Below, piece by piece: positions 58,020-64,000 of a DNA stretch of 64,000 nucleotides. This DNA comes from SIAQ01 sp964484265. GTDB lineage: Bacteria; Planctomycetota; Planctomycetia; Gemmatales; Gemmataceae. A program made the position numbers and the translations under genes. The stretch spans positions 1 through 64,000 of the forward strand of contig CAZAFH010000017.1 of the NCBI GenBank assembly GCA_964484265.1. Direction: 5' to 3'. The notes beneath the pieces were generated by a model that had not been told where the DNA came from, made no database searches, and saw nothing but the letters and a program-made list of their open reading frames with translations. Numbering within the stretch: the stretch's first letter is position 1; each line of letters opens with the position of its first letter.

Positions 58020-59540
58020 GTGAAATGCCTGCATGCTGCATCCGAGGTAGCCGGTTTTGCGAAGACAGGCGGCCTGGCGGACGTCGTCGGTTCGCTGCCG
58101 GCGGCGCTGGCGGGCCGTGGTCTCGACTGCGCCGTCGTCATGCCGCTTTACCGCGTCTGCCGATCCGCCGCCGTGACGCTCACGCCGACGGAGCATCGAT
58201 TTCGCGTCCCGATCGACGAGCGGATGATCGAGGGCCGGCTTTGGCATGGGAATCTGCCCGGGACCAGCGTGCCAATCTACTTCGTCGAACAGCCCGATCT
58301 CTTCGATCGCGATGACGCCAAGTATGGCCGCGGAATCTATCAATTCACCAACGACGCCGGCCAACGCCAGGACTACGACGATAACCACAAACGCTATGCC
58401 TTCTTCGCGCGAGCCATTCTCGAAGTGATTCGGCTCACCAACTTTTGGCCCGACATCCTGCACCTTCATGACTGGCAGACCGGACTGGCGCCTGTCTACC
58501 TGCGCGAGATCTACCAGCAGCATGGCAAGCCAACCTTGCGCGGCCGATACGCGGCCATCCGCACGGTGTTTACCATCCACAATCTCGCGTACCAAGGTGC
58601 GTTTCCGCCTGAGGTCGTGCCAGGCCTAGGGTTGTCGTGGAACCTGTTCACCTACGAGAAACTCGAAAACTACGGCATGCTGAATTTCCTCAAGTCGGGC
58701 CTCGTCTTCGCCGACTTGCTCACAACGGTCAGCCCGACCTATGCCAAGGAGATCCAGACTCCCGAACATGGCTGCGGTTTGGAGGCCGTGCTGCAACTTC
58801 GCGCGACGCGGTTGCATGGCATCGTCAATGGCATCGATGGCCGAGTGTGGGACCCCGCCACCGACGCCGCCCTGGCAGCGAATTATTCGGCGGAGACGGC
58901 GAGTGTCGGCAAGCCGCGCTGCAAGGCGGCGCTCCAGGCGGCGTTCCAACTCGACGTCTCGCCGCGCACGCCGCTGTTGGGCATTGTGTCGCGGCTGGCA
59001 TCGCAAAAAGGCTTCGACCTCATCGAGCAGGTGCTTCCCGAATTCTTGCAGCGCGGCGCTCAAATGGCGCTGCTCGGCGATGGCGACAAGGGCTACCGCG
59101 ACATGCTCACCCGCCTACGCGATCGCTTTCCGAAACAGGTCGGCCTGCACCTCGATCAAAGCGAAACCATCGCCCATCAGATCGAGGCGGGCGCCGATAT
59201 CTTTCTGATGCCGAGCCGATACGAGCCATGTGGGCTTAACCAGCTGTATAGCCTGAAATACGGAACGGTCCCCGTCGTGCATGCCACGGGCGGACTGGCG
59301 GATACCGTCGTCGATGCGACATCGAGCCAGGTCGCGATGCGCAAGGCGACCGGCTTCGCGTTCTCTCCGTACAACGCCCCGGCATTCAGCGAAGCATTGC
59401 GCCGAGCGATACAAACCTACACCGATTCACGGGCACTCTGGAAGCAACTCCAAGAAACCGGCATGAGCCAAGATTGGTCCTGGAACCGCAGCGCCGGAGA
59501 ATACGAACGGCTATATCGGCAAAATATGCAGGAGCTGTGA
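58020..59540 (+). CDS. glgA: Glycogen synthase
   Basis: A 506-residue GT5 glycosyltransferase adding glucose from ADP-glucose to glycogen. The nucleotide-sugar site FAKTGGLADVVGSLPAALAG is at the N-terminus (Lys-x-Gly-Gly), LHLHDWQTGLAPVYLRE follows, GIVSRLASQKGFDLIEQVL starts the second Rossmann domain, and RYEPCGLNQLYSLKYGTVPV holds the acidic catalytic segment. The start is GTG at 58020 with GGAG about ten bases upstream. No other glycogen genes (glgB, glgC) are in the window. A 357-bp gene-free region follows. Confidence 0.94.
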   Translation: MKCLHAASEVAGFAKTGGLADVVGSLPAALAGRGLDCAVVMPLYRVCRSAAVTLTPTEHRFRVPIDERMIEGRLWHGNLPGTSVPIYFVEQPDLFDRDDAKYGRGIYQFTNDAGQRQDYDDNHKRYAFFARAILEVIRLTNFWPDILHLHDWQTGLAPVYLREIYQQHGKPTLRGRYAAIRTVFTIHNLAYQGAFPPEVVPGLGLSWNLFTYEKLENYGMLNFLKSGLVFADLLTTVSPTYAKEIQTPEHGCGLEAVLQLRATRLHGIVNGIDGRVWDPATDAALAANYSAETASVGKPRCKAALQAAFQLDVSPRTPLLGIVSRLASQKGFDLIEQVLPEFLQRGAQMALLGDGDKGYRDMLTRLRDRFPKQVGLHLDQSETIAHQIEAGADIFLMPSRYEPCGLNQLYSLKYGTVPVVHATGGLADTVVDATSSQVAMRKATGFAFSPYNAPAFSEALRRAIQTYTDSRALWKQLQETGMSQDWSWNRSAGEYERLYRQNMQEL

Positions 59541-59897
59541 GGCGAATACCAATAAAAAAAACATTGGCACGTAGCCACGTCCTCCAAATCGACCTGCCAT
59601 TCATAGCGGGTATGCATGTTGGCGTGCGGCGATATGGTTATCAAACCGGCATGGCATCGCGTTTGCCCGCCGTAACCGGCGGGCCGTGTGCGCGGATGTT
59701 CTTGCATGCGGATTGAATTTTGCGTAGTATGCGTGAGGCGAAAAAAAGGACTGCGGTTCAGTTCGACCCGAGTTCATTCGTCGTGATTAGCCGCGCTGAG
59801 ATCACAACACGACGTTCGCTTTTATACTCCGAGCAAGACGGATCATGTCCATTAGGTTCGCCCGCACCAGGTTGAGCTTTGAGAAGGATGACATCCC
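59541..59897. other. Gene-free stretch of 357 bp
   Basis: No supported gene. It contains a run of eight A residues near 59554, a short hairpin CCCGCCG-TAA-CCGGCGGG (about 59668-59685) and scattered A/T-rich sequence near 59810-59830. It probably includes the glgA 3' end and the promoter of the lipoprotein gene; no clear T-tract terminator was found. Confidence 0.5.
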
Positions 59898-60749
59898 ATG
59901 CGGCAATATCTGATCGTCGGCCTAATATTCGCGGCTTGGGGTTGCGCGGGTGAATCCTCGCGGCAAGACGGAGCGAGTACCGGCGCTCCTCCCGCGTTTC
60001 AGAAAGGGCAATTTTTTCTCGTGTTCACCACGGAAGCTTCTGTCAAAATGGATAATGAACTCCGAGTGACTCTGCGACGTGGAGATGTAGTACAGGCATT
60101 CGACTTTAAGGATATGCCAGATTCTTATCTCGCCTTTGTCCGGATTGGCGGTACCGAAGGGTGGGTTGCCATTGACAATCTGGTTCGGTGCGAACCGCTC
60201 CAGCAAGCGGGATGTCAAATCTTACCCTTGGAGGACGATAAGGAATTTGAAATACGGTTCTCGCAGCTCACGGCCCGGCGGCTCAGCGAAAAGCTGCAAA
60301 AAATCAATGAGGAACGGGTCGCCGACGTCGTCCGACAGGTAGTTGGTCCCACCGCAAACGCCGCAGGACGCGCAATTGCGGTGGGGGCGACCGGAAACCC
60401 GGGTGCGGGAAAAGTGGGCGGCGAAATGGCGGAGTTCGCGTGTGAGGCGGTCATCGCCGCCGCGAAGGGCAATCTTAAAAAATTCAAAGCGGAACTGGCC
60501 TCTGCTGCGGACCAGGGCAACGTCGTGATTCACTTCACTCCCAATGTCTCTCTGGCAGGGAAGGTAATCCGCATCCAGGCGGGTCGCGCACCCGACGTGG
60601 GACGAGCGGCCGAGCAAATCGGGTTGATTCACAAGGGCTGGAGAGGCGAATGCGATTATGTTGCCCGGATCCAAAAAGTCATGACGATCATCAGTCCGAC
60701 AACCTTGGTGGACAGCGCATGCTGGAAAATCACATCACTCTCAAATTGA
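59898..60749 (+). CDS. Lipoprotein with an SH3-like domain
   Basis: A 283-residue protein with a lipobox signal (LIVGLIFAAWGC, Cys16). Residues about 35-90 (FFLVFTTEASVKMDNELRVT, VVQAFDFKDMPDSYLAFVRI, GGTEGWVAIDNLVRCEP) have the shape of an SH3b-like module. After a charged helical part comes a glycine/alanine-rich hydrophobic region (PTANAAGRAIAVGATGNPGA) that may be amphipathic. The C-terminal segment has an FTPNVSLAGKVIRIQAG beta strand. No enzymatic residues. AAGGATG precedes the ATG. It is the first of three small, loosely spaced genes with lower GC. Confidence 0.6.
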   Translation: MRQYLIVGLIFAAWGCAGESSRQDGASTGAPPAFQKGQFFLVFTTEASVKMDNELRVTLRRGDVVQAFDFKDMPDSYLAFVRIGGTEGWVAIDNLVRCEPLQQAGCQILPLEDDKEFEIRFSQLTARRLSEKLQKINEERVADVVRQVVGPTANAAGRAIAVGATGNPGAGKVGGEMAEFACEAVIAAAKGNLKKFKAELASAADQGNVVIHFTPNVSLAGKVIRIQAGRAPDVGRAAEQIGLIHKGWRGECDYVARIQKVMTIISPTTLVDSACWKITSLSN

Positions 60750-60805
60750 ACCAATCGGCGGCGAAGGATTGGCTGTTCATCAACTAGAGTCCAAGGAATT
60801 GCATC

Positions 60806-61105
60806 ATGAAAACTTGGAAATGTCCTCACTGCGGCAAGGGTTTCAAGGACGCCAATCAGGGTACGACGAGTGCGGCGGACACTGTAGCCGGCATCTTCGC
60901 GCTTACAAAAAATTTAGTTCGCAGCGGCGGGATGAATCTCTTGAAAACCGCAGCGACGCCTCTCATTTGCCCTCACTGCCGCGGAATAGGCAACGTCTGT
61001 CCGAACGCGACATGCGGCACTATCATCGGAGTCCATTTGGGCGATGTTGGGTCGGAGATCAGTTGCCATAAGTGTAAACTCAGGTTTATCGCAAATGGCA
61101 ATTGA
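60806..61105 (+). CDS. Small multi-zinc-ribbon protein
   Basis: A 99-residue protein with four Cys pairs: CPHC (6-9), CPHC (about 55-58), CPNATC (about 64-69) and CHKC (about 86-89). The order suggests two zinc ribbons, or one ribbon split by a helix (TVAGIFALTKNLVRSGGMNLL). Similar rubredoxin-like Cys pairs bind Zn structurally. AAGGAA is eight bases before the ATG. Function unknown; close to the lipoprotein gene on the same strand (56 nt). Confidence 0.65.
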   Translation: MKTWKCPHCGKGFKDANQGTTSAADTVAGIFALTKNLVRSGGMNLLKTAATPLICPHCRGIGNVCPNATCGTIIGVHLGDVGSEISCHKCKLRFIANGN

Positions 61106-61194
61106 ACAAAGAAAGTCCGCGAGGTGTCTTGGAGAAGCGAGAACGGTGAGCCCCAAAAAGCAGCCATATTCCTTTCTTCAACCGAGTCGAGAGC

Positions 61195-61761
61195 ATGCTT
61201 TTCGACATATTGTTGATTCCGACTTTCTGGTTTCTGCTGCTTGGCGGCTCTACCGTCGTAGCACTAGCCATCTTCGTTATTCAACAAAAGCGGAAGCTTT
61301 CCGATGGACTCTCGCCCAGGATCGAATCCGAGAATGCCACCGGCACAAAATTATTATTCTTCCGAGAAATAGGAGACGGGACTTATCTTGCCACGATCTG
61401 GGTCATTGTCATTAATCTGCCAATTGCACCTATTTCGACGTGGCGGGTGTTTCCGCGCAGTATCTCGACGCACCGAACGGCTCGCTCAATAGTGACCAGA
61501 TACAATGTAACCTTTTTAGAGAAGAAGCCAATGCGCCTTGTGTCGGTGGCACTTATGTACTTTGAGGTGCTACTCCACATAACAGTTATTTTCGGACCCT
61601 CTGTACTCGTGATAACGCTTCTCGTCGTTGCCACGGAATGGGCAAAAACGCATGGAAACTGGGTGTTGCTTCTGGTTCCGGCCACAGCCGTTAGCGGTTT
61701 CGGTTACACGCTGTTCCTGGCGTGGAGGTACAACCGTCGCTATGGAAAAGGCTTATTGTGA
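61195..61761 (+). CDS. Multi-pass membrane protein of unknown function
   Basis: A 188-residue protein with hydrophobic segments at about residues 5-28 (DILLIPTFWFLLLGGSTVVA), 58-78 (TYLATIWVIVINLPIAP), 118-146 (VALMYFEVLLHITVIFGPSV) and 157-178 (VLLLVPATAVSGFGYTLFLA). The loop after the first helix is basic and acidic (QQKRKLSDGLSPRIESENAT). No family recognised. The ribosome site is weak. It follows the zinc-ribbon gene by 89 nt; lower GC than the chromosome average hints at acquisition. Confidence 0.55.
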   Translation: MLFDILLIPTFWFLLLGGSTVVALAIFVIQQKRKLSDGLSPRIESENATGTKLLFFREIGDGTYLATIWVIVINLPIAPISTWRVFPRSISTHRTARSIVTRYNVTFLEKKPMRLVSVALMYFEVLLHITVIFGPSVLVITLLVVATEWAKTHGNWVLLLVPATAVSGFGYTLFLAWRYNRRYGKGLL

Positions 61762-62190
61762 CGAAGAACCCGCGCTCGTCGAAGTTTAATCCAGGTTCCT
61801 TCCAAGTCGATGAAAGTGCGTCGATTTGAGGCATTCGTCAAAGGCGTGAAGGCCACGGGCTTGAGTGAAATTTGGCGGGGCGAATGGGATGAGTTAGAGT
61901 TTGAAATATGGTTGAATCAAATTGACGTTCTGCTAGAGTTGGCAATTCGCGAACAGGCGTGGGTGTATCTGTGTTTGAATAAAGTGTCGCGGAAGAATGT
62001 TTCGACGCGATACTGAGTGAGCCGCGGGTGGCGAACGCGTTGTAATACACCACGCGAATCGATCGAAACATCGGAGCCAACTGGGTCCTGATATTCACTA
62101 AATCTCGCGCCCAAGATCCGCGATACCCAACCAGTGTCGGTTGGGTTAATCACTATTCCCCAACGGATCCTTTGCAGGAGGAGTTTGATC
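61762..62190. other. Mostly gene-free stretch of 429 bp
   Basis: Contains one weak 68-codon frame (61810-62016, listed separately) and imperfect inverted segments such as ACGCGTTGTAATACACCACGCG near 62035. No terminator or recognised element. Confidence 0.4.
61810..62016 (+). CDS. Possible small protein (weak)
   Basis: A 68-residue frame starting MKVRRFEAFVKGVKATGLSE. The sequence is rich in Trp, Glu and Leu (EIWRGEWDELEFEIWLNQI), which could be helical, and the reverse frame gives a longer but basic peptide. No ribosome site of note. It may be a short protein or chance. Confidence 0.25.
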   Translation: MKVRRFEAFVKGVKATGLSEIWRGEWDELEFEIWLNQIDVLLELAIREQAWVYLCLNKVSRKNVSTRY

Positions 62191-62700
62191 ATGTGTCGCA
62201 TATCGTTCGTGATCGCTGTCTTCATGACTGCGAGTTTGACCTGGTCCATCGAAGCGGGAGATGCCCCGAAACGCTCGGCCGAGTTACAAGTCCTCGACCG
62301 CCTTATTGGCGACTGGGAAACCGTGGTCACCGTCAAGGCGACGGGTGAGAAGTCTACCAGCGTTCAGTCTCGCAGATGGTCGCGCAACGGCAAGTTCGTG
62401 ATCTCGGAAGAGCTAGAGATGGCGGCCAAGAAAGAATCGCACTTCCTGGTCACTTACGACCCGAAGGCCAAGATGTATCGCGCGTGCTTCATCAACGAGC
62501 AGTTCACGACGCCGCTTCTCGGAACGTGGGACGATAGCTCCCAGACCATGCGGTGGAAAAGCTCCGACATTGCATACAAGCATGAAGGAGTCACGCGCTA
62601 CATCAACAAAGATCTCGTCGAGTGGACCATGACCATTTCCAGCCCGGAAGGCAAGGTCGTCATGGAGCTTTCCGCCCGCCAAACTCGGCGCACGAAGTAG
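62191..62700 (+). CDS. Secreted DUF1579-like protein
   Basis: A 169-residue exported protein (signal MCRISFVIAVFMTASLTWSI). Mature segments ELQVLDRLIGDWETVVTVK, RWSRNGKFVISEELEMA, FLVTYDPKAKMYRACFIN and LLGTWDDSSQTMRWKSSD follow the DUF1579 pattern, a beta-barrel of lipocalin-like shape that often binds small hydrophobic molecules. AGGAGGA is a strong ribosome site eight bases before the ATG, fixing the start at 62191 over 62134. Its neighbours are unrelated. Confidence 0.8.
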   Translation: MCRISFVIAVFMTASLTWSIEAGDAPKRSAELQVLDRLIGDWETVVTVKATGEKSTSVQSRRWSRNGKFVISEELEMAAKKESHFLVTYDPKAKMYRACFINEQFTTPLLGTWDDSSQTMRWKSSDIAYKHEGVTRYINKDLVEWTMTISSPEGKVVMELSARQTRRTK

Positions 62701-62861
62701 AACCTCCCCGGCAATGCAACGCGAATCGATCGAGGGATTCGCGAGACGCGCTCACAACAAAGGGCGGGCGGCGGCTTGCCCTAATCTTTTCTGCACTTTG
62801 TGACTTCTTGGAGAAAGCGAACACACAAGGACGTGATCGGAGTCCGTCGAAAGGAGAAACG

Positions 62862-63926
62862 ATGAGCTTCTTGCGAAAGTTTTTCAAAGACCTCGCCGCG
62901 ACGCCTGCGGAGTTTCCCGTCAGCGCAGCGCCGCCGGATTCAAGCGGAACGGCCGATCCGATTCCAGAGGATGAACCGCGCGAAACTGCCGAGCAGGTCG
63001 CTGAAGACGCGGAGTCTGCCGCGGACAGCGAGGCGCAGGCGCAACAGGCTTTCAACGAGGCCGAAACGCTCTATCATCAAGGAGAATATGACCAGGCGGC
63101 GGATCAATACTACGCTTCCTACAAGAGCGCCAACACAGATCAGCGCGGTTCGCTCGCCTACAACGCCGCCCAGGCTAATCGGCGCGCCAAGAAATTTTCA
63201 TACGCACTCGTATGGTACCAGAAGGCCCTCACCCTGGGCGGACCGGATATCGAAGAGCACCGCGCAGAGATCGAGCAGCACATCGCCGAGATGCAGGAAG
63301 AAATGCAGAAGAATCCGGCGACGGGGCCAGACGGTGAAAGTCTTGGGGAAGCGATGACGCTCTACCAAGAGGCAGAGATCGCATACGCCGAGCGCGATTT
63401 CGCCGGGGCTGTCGCCCTTTACAAGCAGGCGTACTCGCGCTCGAACGAGCCGGCCCTTCTCTTCAATATCGCACAGGCGAGCCGGAACGCGGGCAAGTAC
63501 GGCGATGCCAAATATTGGTACCGCGAATTCCTAAAGCAGATGCCCGACAGCCCTGACAGAGCGTTTGTGGATGAGAGAATTGAGGAGATGAAGCAAAAAG
63601 TTCCCGATCCTCCGGAAGCGGACGGCGAAGAAGCGGCTGCCAGTGCCGAGGAAAAATTCCAGCAAGCCGAACAACTCTATAAAACCGGCAACTATGACCA
63701 AGCTGCTGACCTTTATGCCGAGGTGTACCATGATCCAGCCGTGGCGTTTGCACGCGGCGAAATGGCTTTCAACATGGGCCAATGCATGCGAAACCTCGGC
63801 AACACGTCGAGCGCCGTCGCATGGTACAGGAAGGCGTCAGAGTTTTTCAACGATGGCGACGCAACTCGTGCGCAGATCGACGAGTTCCTCGCAAAGCTCA
63901 CAGGCGTCCAATCGCCGCCGACGTAA
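62862..63926 (+). CDS. TPR-repeat protein
   Basis: A 354-residue protein with an acidic, Ala/Glu-rich N-terminal region (about 15-65) followed by TPR pairs in three blocks: FNEAETLYHQGEYDQAADQY, YQEAEIAYAERDFAGAVALY and FQQAEQLYKTGNYDQAADLY, each followed by a second helix with AYNAAQANRRAKKF or similar. No signal peptide; the N-terminal MSFLRKFFKDLAA is amphipathic. AAAGGAGAAAC lies eight bases before the ATG at 62862. The TPRs imply a scaffolding role. A palindrome follows its stop. Confidence 0.8.
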   Translation: MSFLRKFFKDLAATPAEFPVSAAPPDSSGTADPIPEDEPRETAEQVAEDAESAADSEAQAQQAFNEAETLYHQGEYDQAADQYYASYKSANTDQRGSLAYNAAQANRRAKKFSYALVWYQKALTLGGPDIEEHRAEIEQHIAEMQEEMQKNPATGPDGESLGEAMTLYQEAEIAYAERDFAGAVALYKQAYSRSNEPALLFNIAQASRNAGKYGDAKYWYREFLKQMPDSPDRAFVDERIEEMKQKVPDPPEADGEEAAASAEEKFQQAEQLYKTGNYDQAADLYAEVYHDPAVAFARGEMAFNMGQCMRNLGNTSSAVAWYRKASEFFNDGDATRAQIDEFLAKLTGVQSPPT

Positions 63927-63947
63927 GCGATATTGGTGGCACCTCAA

Positions 63948-63981
63948 GTGGCATGGTCTTTTTTGTCCTTAACCATGCCAC
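63948..63981. repeat. Palindrome at the right edge
   Basis: GTGGCATGGT (63948-63957) and ACCATGCCAC (63972-63981) are perfect 10-bp arms with CTTTTTTGTCCTTA between. The T-run lies within the loop, so it is not a standard terminator. It follows the TPR gene. Confidence 0.8.
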
Positions 63982-64000
63982 GCTGATTGAGCGAGAGAAT

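Overview
The window is bacterial chromosome of roughly 60% GC and looks like a planctomycete, most likely of the Gemmata lineage. The markers are a secreted DUF1549/DUF1553 protein with planctomycete-type cytochrome motifs, a DUF1559 pilin-like protein followed by a small lipoprotein, secreted HEAT/beta-propeller proteins, a G8-domain protein, a CotH-kinase protein, Tat-exported and cytosolic Gfo/Idh/MocA oxidoreductases, a DUF4058 protein and Ser/Thr kinase-like genes. This assignment rests on gene content only. No rRNA, tRNA, CRISPR array, integrase or insertion-sequence transposase was seen.

Layout. 0-5.7 kb: secreted TPR protein, conserved exported protein, large DUF1549/LamG/DUF1553 protein. 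5.7-10.8 kb: nucleotidyltransferase-like protein, comB, glycyl-tRNA synthetase, and a coupled AAA ATPase plus TOPRIM-like pair. 10.8-24 kb, mostly minus strand: endonuclease V, korB-korA with a clear intrinsic terminator, CotH protein, arginase-like protein, alpha/beta hydrolase, MFS transporter, DUF3754 membrane protein, Ser/Thr kinase. 24-30.9 kb, plus: bifunctional proline catabolic enzyme, WD40 protein, oxidoreductase, a kinase-like gene broken by one stop codon, DUF1294 membrane protein. 31-33.6 kb: rpmF-plsX-(vapD-like)-fabD, a lipid-synthesis operon in which a VapD-like gene lies where fabH is often found. 33.7-38.4 kb: a small two-gene module, DUF1559 protein with lipoprotein, G8-domain protein. 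38.4-43.1 kb, minus: enoyl-CoA hydratase, a split AtuA-type pair, DUF4058, RlmI-like methyltransferase. 43.3-48.6 kb, plus: secreted Pro/Gln-rich protein, Tat oxidoreductase, coaD, glycosidase-like protein. 48.6-52 kb: lone ABC ATPase, Rrf2 regulator, glnA, Nudix protein. 52-57.4 kb, minus: three tandem secreted HEAT/propeller paralogs. 57.5-64 kb: Dabb protein, glgA, lipoprotein, zinc-ribbon and membrane proteins, DUF1579 protein, TPR protein.

The most unusual property is the number of palindromic elements. At least three dispersed families recur: A, core AAGCCC..GGTGAGCGCAGCGAACC..GGGAT; B, TTTAGCG..CGCTAAA; and C, AGCTATCAGCT/AGCTGATAGCT. Several further long palindromes sit between genes. 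Two different palindromes lie in frame inside the DUF1549/DUF1553 gene, each adding about 23-32 residues at a place where relatives have none. That resembles the in-frame palindromic elements known from Rickettsia. Other points of interest are the ATPase/TOPRIM-like pair, the VapD-like gene in the fatty-acid operon, an Rrf2 protein whose central cluster cysteine is a serine, and the nonsense-interrupted kinase-like gene.
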